Below the pieces are notes generated by a model, which did no database searches, had not been told where the DNA came from, and saw only the letters and a program-made list of their open reading frames with translations. A DNA stretch of 45,410 nt, from the NCBI GenBank assembly GCA_947588995.1, contig CANPZI010000022.1, forward strand, positions 1-45,410, read 5' to 3'. This document shows, one piece after another, positions 1 to 7,579 of the stretch (its first letter is position 1; each line of letters begins with the position of its first letter). Source of the DNA: an uncultured Lachnospiraceae bacterium (GTDB taxonomy: Bacteria; Bacillota; Clostridia; Lachnospirales; Lachnospiraceae). The translations under genes and the position numbers were made by a program.

Positions 1-537
1 TTCCTTGGCCCTGCTCTCCATCTCCTTGATCATGACAGCAGTTTCATGCTTCACTTCATCTTCAACAATTTTCAACAGATAATCTTTTGCCTGTTCGGAG
101 GTTAAACCTGAGATTCGTTCCAGTTCCTGTAATCTCTGCTCGTTCAGCTTTGAGATTTCTTCGCGCTGCTTTGCCAGAGATTCCTCTCTCTGCACCAAGC
201 TCGCTTCCTTTTTCTCGATCGCATCAGCTTTCTTGTCGATGTTCTCTTCTTTCTGCTGTACGCGCCTCTCGTAGCGCTGCGCTTCCGCACGGCGTTCCTT
301 GATCTCCTTGTCGAGTTCATTCTTCGTGCGGATGGACTCTTCCTTGATCTCAACGAGCGACTCGCGCTTCTTCGCCTCAGCAGTCTTGAGAGCTTCATCG
401 ATAATCTCCCTGGCTTTCTCGTCCGCGTTGCCCAGCGTCTTCTCCACAACTCTCTTGCGATAGTTAATCGCAGCGACTGCGGATACCGGCACGGCGATCA
501 CCAGCGTGATGACTACTGCTATCACGACTTGCCACAT
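1..537 (-). CDS. rny: Ribonuclease Y, N-terminal part (cut by window edge)
   Basis: The first 179 residues of RNase Y, the membrane-anchored endoribonuclease that starts mRNA decay in Bacillota. The start is an ATG at 537, behind AGGAGG at 548-553. Residues 1-24 form one hydrophobic membrane anchor, followed by a basic stretch (YRKR). From about residue 35 the protein is a long charged coiled coil rich in Glu, Lys, Arg and Gln, ending near a [12 protein letters not shown] segment typical of the linker before the KH domain. The KH and HD catalytic domains lie outside the window. The frame stays open to base 1. The call rests on the N-terminal architecture and on the recA-recX-rny order usual in Clostridia. 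Here recX and rny are about 28.7 kb apart. Confidence 0.9.
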   Translation of the reverse strand, partial: MWQVVIAVVITLVIAVPVSAVAAINYRKRVVEKTLGNADEKAREIIDEALKTAEAKKRESLVEIKEESIRTKNELDKEIKERRAEAQRYERRVQQKEENIDKKADAIEKKEASLVQREESLAKQREEISKLNEQRLQELERISGLTSEQAKDYLLKIVEDEVKHETAVMIKEMESRAKE

Positions 538-583
538 TACAGGAGCACCTCCTTATTAAATTTTCATTGTACATGATCTATTG

Positions 584-626
584 TAGAATGTTACAGCCAT
601 GTGCATTAGCGTAAAACAACATTCTA
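584..626 (-). promoter_or_regulatory. Inverted repeat in rny 5' leader
   Basis: A perfect 9-bp inverted repeat: TAGAATGTT at 584-592 and AACATTCTA at 618-626. It lies between the rny promoter and start codon, so it would form a stem-loop in the roughly 105-nt leader. A second promoter-like pair (TTGAAC, 17 nt, TATAGA on the minus strand) overlaps the distal arm. The function is unknown. Confidence 0.4.
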
Positions 627-650
627 TAACTAGCAAATTACAACAGTTCA

Positions 651-679
651 ATTTTATAATGAATTTGGAGTTATGTCAA
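651..679 (-). promoter_or_regulatory. rny promoter
   Basis: On the minus strand the -35 is TTGACA (674-679), then a 17-nt spacer, then the -10 TAAAAT (651-656). This is near the sigma-A consensus. Transcription would start near 644, giving a leader of about 105 nt before the rny start at 537. Confidence 0.75.
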
Positions 680-736
680 GTAAAAGTCGCACTCCTGTCT
701 CCGCTTTTTTGAAAGAGAGGAAAATACGCCCTGCAG

Positions 737-878
737 GCAAGCCCGTCAGCCTGGCTCATTGCCCGCGTAAGCAGACTCGGGATCTCATCCCTCGTTCGCG
801 TTGCTCGTCGTAAACCCTGCTCTCTGCTCACTCGTGCTGCGCACGGTAAGCCTTTCGCAGGCTTTCCGACTCTGCTTA
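737..878. repeat. Structured intergenic repeat element, copy A
   Basis: The 34-nt segment 737-770 matches 23671-23704 at 31 of 34 positions, and its core word recurs at 45318-45331. The rest of the element is full of hairpins: an outer stem TAAGCAGACTCGG (768-780) with CCGACTCTGCTTA (866-878), 12 of 13 paired, and inner hairpins GGGAT/ATCCC (779-791), CGTGC/GCACG (833-845) and AGCCT/AGGCT around 850-862. A reading frame crosses it on the minus strand, but it also crosses the terminator and has no supporting features, so I regard the element as noncoding. It fills the gap between the kduD terminator and the rny promoter; I see no gene in 538-973. Confidence 0.6.
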
Positions 879-885
879 TGCGCGC

Positions 886-915
886 AAAAAGGGAACCGCC
901 CTGACGGCAGTTCCC
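886..915 (-). terminator. Terminator of the kdu/hydrogenase operon
   Basis: On the minus strand GGGAACTGCC pairs with GGGCGGTTCCC (about 10 bp including one G-T pair), followed by TTTTT. It lies about 60 nt past the kduD stop codon. Confidence 0.85.
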
Positions 916-973
916 TCGTTTCACACACTAATATATTTTTCCCGCTCAACCGGGCCGGCCGCATATTTTCCGC

Positions 974-1777
974 TTAGCCGGGCTGCTTGCCGATGTAAGC
1001 CAGGATACCGCCGTCCACATAGAGGATGTGTCCGTTGACGGCATCGGAGGCGTCGGAAGCCAGGAATACCGCAGGCCCCTGCAGCTCCTCCGGCTTGAGC
1101 CATCTGTTGGCAGGCGTCTTCGCGCAGATAAACTGATCGAAAGGATGCCTGCTGCCGTCCGCCTGACGCTCTCTTAAGGGCGCCGTCTGCGGCGTCTCGA
1201 TGTAGCCGGGGCCGATGCCGTTGCACTGGATGTTGTACTGGCCGTACTCCGAGCAGATATTTCTGGTGAGCATTTTCAGGCCGCCCTTGGCCGCCGCGTA
1301 CGCGGATACCGTCTCGCGTCCCAGCTCAGACATCATGGAGCAGATGTTGATGATCTTGCCGTGACCCTTTTTGATCATGCCGGGGATGACCGCCTTGGAC
1401 ACGATAAAGGGCGCGTTTAAGTCCACGTCGATGACCTGGCGGAACTCCTCCGCCGTCATCTCAAGCATCGGGATGCGCTTGATGATGCCGGCGTTGTTGA
1501 CCAGAATATCGATCACGCCTACCTCTTTCTCAATCTGCGCAACCAGAGCGTTGACCGCCTCCTCATTGGTCACGTCGCACACATAGCCGTGCGCCTCGAT
1601 GCCTTTCTCCTTATACGCGGCAAGTCCCTTGTCCACCAGCTCCTGCTTGATGTCGTTGAACACGATCGTCGCGCCCGCCTCGGCGTAAGCCGTGGCAATC
1701 GCGAAACCGATGCCGTAGGATGCGCCCGTCACCAGCGCGATCTTGCCCTCCAGTGAAAAATTGTTTGTAAAGCTCAT
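974..1777 (-). CDS. kduD: 2-dehydro-3-deoxy-D-gluconate 5-dehydrogenase (SDR family)
   Basis: A classical short-chain dehydrogenase of 267 aa. It is predicted to reduce 2,5-diketo-3-deoxygluconate to 2-keto-3-deoxygluconate (KDG) with NAD(P)H in the cytoplasm. Visible motifs are TGASYGIG (nucleotide binding, near residue 18), NNAG (near 93), a catalytic Ser in the CSMMSELG segment and YAAAK (catalytic Tyr/Lys). The C-terminus has the usual VNGHILYVDGG segment. The ribosome binding site is GGAGGG ahead of ATG 1777. It is the last gene of the operon and lies 70 nt after kduI, its usual partner, which is why KduD is preferred over gluconate 5-dehydrogenase. The two families are hard to separate by motif alone. 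Confidence 0.85.
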   Translation of the reverse strand: MSFTNNFSLEGKIALVTGASYGIGFAIATAYAEAGATIVFNDIKQELVDKGLAAYKEKGIEAHGYVCDVTNEEAVNALVAQIEKEVGVIDILVNNAGIIKRIPMLEMTAEEFRQVIDVDLNAPFIVSKAVIPGMIKKGHGKIINICSMMSELGRETVSAYAAAKGGLKMLTRNICSEYGQYNIQCNGIGPGYIETPQTAPLRERQADGSRHPFDQFICAKTPANRWLKPEELQGPAVFLASDASDAVNGHILYVDGGILAYIGKQPG

Positions 1778-1847
1778 TCTGAAACCCTCCGTTATGTTAG
1801 ATTTGTGAAAGCAGCCGTATGCGGAAAAAGTATCCGCCGGCTCCCTG

Positions 1848-2711
1848 TTACCGCAGATCCTGATTTCTCACACCGTCCATGTCGTCGAACGCCTGGTTCT
1901 CACCGACCATGCCCCAGATGAACGTGTAGTTCCTGCTGCCGCTGCCCGCGTGGATCGACCAGCTCGGGGAGATCACGGCCTCCTCGTTGTGCATGATGAT
2001 GTGGCGCGTCTGCGTCGGCTCGCCCATGTAGTGTACGACAAAAGCGTCCTCCGGGATCTCAAAGTAGAGATAGACCTCCATGCGGCGGTCGTGCGTATGG
2101 CAGGGCATCGTGTTCCACACACTGCCGGGCTTTAATGCCGTCATGCCCATCACGAGCTGGCAGCTCTCCACCTGACCGGGCAGGATATATTTGTTGATGA
2201 CTCTGTGGTTGGACTCTTCCAGACTGCCCAGCTCCACCTTGTTCTCCGCCTTGATGATAACCACGTCGTCGCCATCCGCCGTGCCCTCCAGCTTGATCAG
2301 CTTGGTGGGGTACGCCTTGTGCGCGGGCGCGCTGTTCAGATAGAATTTGGCGGGCTTGGAGGCGTCCTTGGACTCAAACACGATGTCCTTAGATCCCATG
2401 CCGATGTACATGCCGTCCTTGTGGCCCACCTCATAGCGCCTGCCGTCCACGCTGACCACGCCGGGCTCGCCGATGTTGATGAGTCCCAGCTCTCTTCTCT
2501 CGCAGAAATACTGCGCGCGCAGCTCATCTCCCGCCGTCAGTTTGATCGGCGCCGTGGGAACCGCCGCGCCGGTGATGATGCGGTCGATATGGCTGTACAC
2601 CAGCTTGATCTCTCCCGGCACGAACAGATTCTGGATCAGGAACTCTTCTCTGAGTCTCTCTGTGTCATAAGTCTTTACGTCACGCGGCGATGCCGCTGTT
2701 CTTAACTCCAT
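1848..2711 (-). CDS. kduI: 5-dehydro-4-deoxy-D-glucuronate isomerase
   Basis: A KduI-family cupin of 287 aa that converts 5-keto-4-deoxyuronate (the product released from unsaturated galacturonate) to 2,5-diketo-3-deoxygluconate, the substrate of KduD. Zinc ligands are visible in the MPCHTHDRRMEVYLYF segment (two His and one Glu), with a later His in SWSIHAGSGSRNY. The length is close to the E. coli protein. Translation starts at ATG 2711 behind AAGGAG. kduD follows directly. Its presence means the cell handles unsaturated oligogalacturonides, although no pectate lyase is encoded in this window. Confidence 0.95.
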   Translation of the reverse strand: MELRTAASPRDVKTYDTERLREEFLIQNLFVPGEIKLVYSHIDRIITGAAVPTAPIKLTAGDELRAQYFCERRELGLINIGEPGVVSVDGRRYEVGHKDGMYIGMGSKDIVFESKDASKPAKFYLNSAPAHKAYPTKLIKLEGTADGDDVVIIKAENKVELGSLEESNHRVINKYILPGQVESCQLVMGMTALKPGSVWNTMPCHTHDRRMEVYLYFEIPEDAFVVHYMGEPTQTRHIIMHNEEAVISPSWSIHAGSGSRNYTFIWGMVGENQAFDDMDGVRNQDLR

Positions 2712-2787
2712 TTTCTTTCACTCCTTCTCTGTCTGCGGCGCAGACCATACAGCCCGCGCCCGATTGATGCCGCCTGTCTCTGCGGTC

Positions 2788-3813
2788 CTATCTCTGTACC
2801 CGTCCGGAACCGTCGCCGCCGGCCAGCTTCGTGACCTCGTCCACGCTCACCTGGTTGAAGTCGCCCTCGATCGTGTGCTTTAAGCAGCTCGCAGCCACCG
2901 CGAACTCGATGGTCGCCTGCGGATCATAATTCATCATGGAAGCATAGATCAGACCGCCGCCAAACGAATCGCCGCCGCCCACACGGTCCACGATCCTGAC
3001 CGCGTACTTCTTGGAGAAGTAATACTGTCCTCCCGTGTAGAGCATAGCCGCCCAGTTGTTGTCGTTGGCGGAGATGGACTCGCGCAGCGTGATCGCTACG
3101 GCCTTGAAGCCGAAACGGTCAGCCAGCTGTTTCGCCACATCCTTATATCCCTCATGGTTTACCTCACCCTTGGTGACATCGGTGTTGGCAGCCTTGATGC
3201 CGAACACGTCTCCGGCGTCCTCCTCGTTCGCGATGCAGACGTCCACATACTTGCACAGCTCGCCCATCACCTGTCCGGCTTTCTCCTTGGACCAGAGTTT
3301 GTTTCTGTAGTTTAAGTCGCAGCTCACCGTGATGCCTTTTTCCTTGGCTTTCTTACATGCCTCAACGCAGATTGCAGCGACGTTGTCACCGAGCGCCGGC
3401 GTGATGCCCGTGAAGTGGAACCACTCCGCGCCCTCAAAGATCTCGTCCCAGTTGAAATCCGCCGTGGTCGCCGTGGCGATGGAGGAACCTGCCCTGTCGT
3501 AGATGACCTTGGAAGGTCTCTGGGAAGCGCCTTTCTCCAGGAAATAAATCCCTACGCGGTCGCCGCCGCGCACGATTTTGGAGGTGTCCACCCCGAACTG
3601 GCGCAGCGCGTTCACACCCGCCTGCCCGATTTCATGCTTCGGCAGCTTGGTGACAAAGGACGCGTCCATCCCGTAATTGGCAAGAGAGATGGCCACGTTA
3701 GCCTCTCCGCCGCCGTAGGTCGCCCCATAGCTCGTTGCCTGTACGAAACGGTAATACCCTTCCGGCGCGAGACGCAGCATAATCTCTCCGAATGTAACTA
3801 CTTTTTTGCTCAT
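2788..3813 (-). CDS. kdgK: 2-dehydro-3-deoxygluconate kinase (PfkB family)
   Basis: A ribokinase/PfkB-type sugar kinase of 341 aa, predicted to phosphorylate KDG to 2-keto-3-deoxy-6-phosphogluconate. The N-terminus VVTFGEIMLRLAPEG and the GGGEANVAISLANYG substrate segment are typical of KDG kinases. The anion-hole and catalytic motif RVGGGDSFGGG lies near residue 280, where the family more often has GAGD. The gene sits between kduI and the aldolase, so kinase and aldolase are consecutive steps. Both the uxa and the kdu branches of the window converge on its substrate. Confidence 0.92.
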   Translation of the reverse strand: MSKKVVTFGEIMLRLAPEGYYRFVQATSYGATYGGGEANVAISLANYGMDASFVTKLPKHEIGQAGVNALRQFGVDTSKIVRGGDRVGIYFLEKGASQRPSKVIYDRAGSSIATATTADFNWDEIFEGAEWFHFTGITPALGDNVAAICVEACKKAKEKGITVSCDLNYRNKLWSKEKAGQVMGELCKYVDVCIANEEDAGDVFGIKAANTDVTKGEVNHEGYKDVAKQLADRFGFKAVAITLRESISANDNNWAAMLYTGGQYYFSKKYAVRIVDRVGGGDSFGGGLIYASMMNYDPQATIEFAVAASCLKHTIEGDFNQVSVDEVTKLAGGDGSGRVQR

Positions 3814-3843
3814 GTTAGCCCTCCTTGTTTTTTGCTGTACTTT

Positions 3844-4803
3844 CTATTTCTGAACAAGATGTACGGCGAATCCGCCGATCTCATCCTGCAGATAAACTGC
3901 CTTGATCTTACCTTTCTCGTCTTTCTTGGCGGTGCTCATATCGAACTTCACGCCCTGCTTCTCGAGATGATAGATCGCGCGGTCCATATAGTTCGTGCCG
4001 ATCGCGATATGGCCGTTTTTACCGAGATACGGCTGCTTCATCGCCTCGATGGCCGTGCCCGCAAATACGGAGCTGCCGCCCACTTTCTTCGTGAAGCCGA
4101 ACATGGAGGCAAAGCTGTCCGCGATGCCGCAGGCCTCGTCCTCGCTCTGCGCGTTGATACCGATGTGGCGCAGTTCAAAGCCGAGCATCTTGACGACGGC
4201 CTCTCTCGTGAGCGCCTCGATCTCGTCGAACTTACCCGCCGCAATCAGATCTTTCTTCACCATCCAGGTGCCGCCGCAGGCGATGATCTTCGGGAAGTCC
4301 AGATAATCTTTCAGGTTGCCGGCATTCACGCCGCCTGTCGGCATGAAGCGCACTTTCGTGTAGGGAGCGCTCATCGCCTTGATCATCTCGATGCCGCCCG
4401 CCGCCTCCGCCGGGAAGAATTTTACGACCTCAAGCCCCAGCTCCAGCGCCATCTCCACGTCGGACGGGTTGGAGGTGCCGGGAACCACGGGAATATTCTT
4501 GTCCACGCAGTATTTCACAACTTTCGGATTCAGGCCGGGGCTGACGATAAACTTCGCGCCCGCGGCGACCGCTCTGTCCACCTGCTCCGTCGTCAGCACC
4601 GTGCCGGCGCCCACGAGCATTTCGGGGAATTTCTGCGCCATGATCCTGATGGACTCCTCCGCGGCCGCCGTGCGGAAAGTCACCTCCGCGCAGGGCAGGC
4701 CGCCGCTGCACAGCGCTCTGGCAAGCGGCTCCGCGTCCTTGGCGTCGTCCAGCGCAATGACGGGAACAATACCGATTCCATAGATTTCGTCTATAACGTT
4801 CAT
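3844..4803 (-). CDS. eda: KDPG aldolase fused to a C-terminal VOC/glyoxalase-like domain
   Basis: 319 aa. Residues 1 to about 205 are a class I KDPG/KHG aldolase that splits 2-keto-3-deoxy-6-phosphogluconate into pyruvate and glyceraldehyde-3-phosphate. Visible are EVTFRT (catalytic Glu), VGAGTVL and VVKFFPAEAAGG with the Schiff-base Lys. Residues from about 207 to the end (from GFELRHIGIN to GGFAVHLVQ) look like a vicinal-oxygen-chelate domain, which single-domain Eda (about 213 aa) lacks. The ATG at 4803 is chosen because AGGAAG lies just upstream; the frame extends 11 codons further without a better site. kdgK follows. The role of the VOC domain is unknown. Confidence 0.9.
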   Translation of the reverse strand: MNVIDEIYGIGIVPVIALDDAKDAEPLARALCSGGLPCAEVTFRTAAAEESIRIMAQKFPEMLVGAGTVLTTEQVDRAVAAGAKFIVSPGLNPKVVKYCVDKNIPVVPGTSNPSDVEMALELGLEVVKFFPAEAAGGIEMIKAMSAPYTKVRFMPTGGVNAGNLKDYLDFPKIIACGGTWMVKKDLIAAGKFDEIEALTREAVVKMLGFELRHIGINAQSEDEACGIADSFASMFGFTKKVGGSSVFAGTAIEAMKQPYLGKNGHIAIGTNYMDRAIYHLEKQGVKFDMSTAKKDEKGKIKAVYLQDEIGGFAVHLVQK

Positions 4804-4905
4804 TTTCTTCCTTTCTGCCGATCTCTCGGCTCCCACAAGATGTACCTTCTACTGGGGCAGGCATGATATGTGCTGCCTGCGGCACATTTTTTACTCGTCC
4901 GTCTG

Positions 4906-5739
4906 TCAGACCGCGTCATAGCGTCCCCGGATAAACTCTCTCGCGCGCACCGCGTTCTCCGGCTTCGTGTTCTCCAGCGTGGCGTGGATACAGGGCTTGT
5001 GCGCTTTGGCATAGCGCAGGATCGCGTCGTAGTTCATCAGGCCGTCCCCCGCCGCACAGGCGACGAGTTTCCCGTCCTCCACCGTGAAATCCTTTAGATG
5101 GATCATCGCGATCTCGTCCCCGAACGTCTCCATCGCCTCCGCAAAAATTTCCTCTCTGTTCTCATAGTTGGAGATATCCAGCAGGTTCACGGGATCAAAG
5201 ATGATCCGCAGATTCGGCGAGGCGATCGCGTCAAGCACCTTCCGCGTCTGCTTCGGGTTCCACATGATATGCCTGTACACAGGCTCCAGCGCCATGATCA
5301 CGCCAAAGCGCTCCGCGCACTCGACCACCGGGCGCAGGTTGGCAATCAAAGTATCGAGAGCCGCCTCCGTGTGGCACGCCTCCTCGAAACGATACTCCGT
5401 GTTGGGCGCCCCCGTCTCCGTCCCCACAACGCCGCAGCCGAGCAGCGAGGCAAAGCGCAGATGCGCCTTATAGACTTCCTGATTCCTCGCAAGCGCCTCC
5501 CTGTCGGGCGTCGCGAGATTGAGATAGCAGCCGAGCACGGCGATATCCACATCCTCTTTGGCGAACACCTTCCGCAGGTACATCGCCCAGCCGGGCGTCA
5601 GCTCCGGCAGCGTCATCTTATAATCGCACAGCTTGGACAGCGCGATATGCGCGCAGGCAAATCCCTGCTCATGCGCCGTGTGCGCCCGCTCCTCAATCGT
5701 GCCCGGCGCCACATCGTGTAACCGAATCCCTATCTGCAT
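4906..5739 (-). CDS. Sugar phosphate isomerase/epimerase family protein (xylose isomerase-like TIM barrel)
   Basis: 277 aa, AP-endonuclease-2/xylose-isomerase-like TIM barrel. Candidate metal ligands are the Glu in GTETGAPN, the Glu in ALEPVYRH, the Asp in IFDPVNLLD, the His in MIHLKDF and the Glu near the end in HATLENT. The start at 5739 follows AGGAGG. It sits between the hydrogenase and the aldolase of the same minus-strand operon, so it probably acts on a uronate-derived sugar, for example as an epimerase or isomerase feeding KDG metabolism. No member with known specificity is recognisable, so no substrate is assigned. Confidence 0.8.
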   Translation of the reverse strand: MQIGIRLHDVAPGTIEERAHTAHEQGFACAHIALSKLCDYKMTLPELTPGWAMYLRKVFAKEDVDIAVLGCYLNLATPDREALARNQEVYKAHLRFASLLGCGVVGTETGAPNTEYRFEEACHTEAALDTLIANLRPVVECAERFGVIMALEPVYRHIMWNPKQTRKVLDAIASPNLRIIFDPVNLLDISNYENREEIFAEAMETFGDEIAMIHLKDFTVEDGKLVACAAGDGLMNYDAILRYAKAHKPCIHATLENTKPENAVRAREFIRGRYDAV

Positions 5740-5878
5740 CCGACGTATTTCCTCCTATATCCGTTATCTCTTCCCTATCCAGGGCCTTATCTTTGCCGCG
5801 TATGTCCGGCCCGCCATCCGCCATGTCTGCCGCCGCATACCATACGTGCGCTAATGCGCAGCATGGTGCCGCAGCGCT

Positions 5879-7579
5879 CTACACATGCAGGAGCTTATGC
5901 GCTTTCTCCGACAGCGGTTTCCCCAGATAATCCGCGTACAGCTTCTTAATCTCGGGATTCTCGTGGGAGAAACGGACCGCTCTTCTCTTATCCAGTTCAT
6001 AGAGCTTCGGCGCGCGCACGGAAGCCATCTCCACACCGTCCACGATAGGCTGTCCGCCGCCGCCCACGCAGCCGCCCGGGCACGCCATGACTTCCACGAA
6101 ATCGTAGGACACCCTGCGGTTTCTCACATCCTCCATCAGCTTCCTCGCATTGCCGAGCCCGCTCACCGTACAGGTGCGGATCGGCACGCCGTTGATATGG
6201 TAAGTCACTTCTCTCCTGCCGGCCTCGCCGCGCACGTCGCTGAACGTCTCGGGATTCGGGTTCGCGCCCTCGATCACGGCCACCGCTGTCCTAAGCGCCG
6301 CCTCCATGACGCCGCCCGTTGCGCCGAAGATCACGCCCGCGCCGGAACTCTCCCCCAGCGGCGAATCGAAAGTATCCTCGCCCAGCAGCTTCGGGATGAT
6401 GTGCTCCGCCCGCAAGAGCCGCACCAGTTCCCTCGTCGTCAGCACGATATCCACATCGGGGCCGTACCCTGTCACATCCATCTCGGGCAGCGCCGCCTCG
6501 CCTTTTTTGGCCACGCACGGCATAATGGAGACAGAGCAGATCTTATCCGGCGTCACGCCGATCTTTTCCGCAAAATAGGTCTTGGCCACCGCGCCGAACA
6601 TCTGCTGCGGCGACTTGGCGGTGGAGAGCCTCGACTGATAGTCGGGATACTGGGACTTCATAAATCTCACCCATGCCGGACAGCAGGAGGTAAACATCGG
6701 CACGCCGGACGCTTTCACCTCTTCCAGCCTCGCGAGGAACTCGTGCGCCTCCTCCATGATCGTCAGATCCGCGGAGAAATTCGTGTCAAAGATATAGTCA
6801 AAGCCCACCTGCCTGAGCGCCGCGACCATGCGGCCCTCCGTCGCCAGCTCCTCCGGCAGATCCATCTGTTCCGCCCAGGCTGCCCGCACCGCCGGCGCGA
6901 CCTGCACCACCGTGATCTTCTCGGGATCGGCCAGCGCCTTAAAGATTTCGGGCACATCGTTTCTCTCCCGCAGCGCCCCCGTCGGACAGTGGGTCACGCA
7001 CTGCCCGCAGTTGGAGCAGTCGGACTCCTCGATGCACTTGTTCATCGACACGTCCACCGTTGTGCGGGAACCCGTATTCTGCACATCCCAGATATGTAAG
7101 TCCTGAACCTTGTCACAGATCTGCACACAGCGCATACACTTGATACACTTCCCCGCATCCTTGATAAAAGGATAGCTGTGGTTCCAGGGCGCCGTGGGCA
7201 CCTCTTTCTTATAGGGAATCTCGATGATGCCGAGATCGTTGGCGATCTTCTGCAGGTTGCAGTTGCCGCTGCGCACGCACATCGCACAGGTGCAGTCGTG
7301 CTGCGACAGGATCAGTTCCACGTTCGTCCTGCGCACCCTGCGCACTTTCGGGGAGTTGGTGTAGAGCACCATCCCCTCCTCCACGGGACTGTTGCAGGAC
7401 GTGATCAGCTTCGTCTTGCCCTGCATCTCGACGACGCACACCTTGCACGCGCCGATCTCGTTGATGCCCTCTAAGAAGCACAGGTGCGGTATCATGATAC
7501 CGACCGAAGCGGCGGCTTTCATGATGCTGGTTCCCTCCGGCACGCTGACCGGCCTGTTGTCTATCGTAAGGTTTACCAT
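5879..7579 (-). CDS. [FeFe] hydrogenase, multi-cluster catalytic subunit
   Basis: A 566-aa soluble [FeFe] hydrogenase with the domain order of clostridial CpI. It has an N-terminal 2Fe-2S domain (C34, C45, C48, C62), a His/Cys 4Fe-4S cluster (H94, C98, C101, C107), two ferredoxin-type 4Fe-4S clusters (C145/148/151/155 and C188/191/194/198), then the H-cluster domain with TSCCPAW (297-303), MPC (353-355) and a third motif with C500 and C504 in MACPGGCVGGGGQP. All expected ligands are present, so it should make or take up H2. The ATG at 7579 follows AAAGGAGG by about 13 nt and overlaps the upstream stop codon by 7 nt, which implies coupling. Its position inside a pectin operon is unusual. Confidence 0.93.
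   Translation of the reverse strand: MVNLTIDNRPVSVPEGTSIMKAAASVGIMIPHLCFLEGINEIGACKVCVVEMQGKTKLITSCNSPVEEGMVLYTNSPKVRRVRRTNVELILSQHDCTCAMCVRSGNCNLQKIANDLGIIEIPYKKEVPTAPWNHSYPFIKDAGKCIKCMRCVQICDKVQDLHIWDVQNTGSRTTVDVSMNKCIEESDCSNCGQCVTHCPTGALRERNDVPEIFKALADPEKITVVQVAPAVRAAWAEQMDLPEELATEGRMVAALRQVGFDYIFDTNFSADLTIMEEAHEFLARLEEVKASGVPMFTSCCPAWVRFMKSQYPDYQSRLSTAKSPQQMFGAVAKTYFAEKIGVTPDKICSVSIMPCVAKKGEAALPEMDVTGYGPDVDIVLTTRELVRLLRAEHIIPKLLGEDTFDSPLGESSGAGVIFGATGGVMEAALRTAVAVIEGANPNPETFSDVRGEAGRREVTYHINGVPIRTCTVSGLGNARKLMEDVRNRRVSYDFVEVMACPGGCVGGGGQPIVDGVEMASVRAPKLYELDKRRAVRFSHENPEIKKLYADYLGKPLSEKAHKLLHV

Noticed and set aside
676..924. 82-codon minus-strand frame between kduD and rny
   Set aside because: It runs through the terminator hairpin and the structured repeat, has no ribosome binding site and no recognisable domain.
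3415..4866. 483-codon plus-strand frame opposite kdgK and eda
   Set aside because: Crosses two well-supported genes and their intergenic region; composition typical of an antisense frame.
4853..4895. Hairpin with T run (ATGTGC/GCACAT) upstream of eda
   Set aside because: The T run is on the plus strand, where no transcript ends. On the minus strand it has no terminator tail. Alternative pairings exist, but there is no evidence of a riboswitch.
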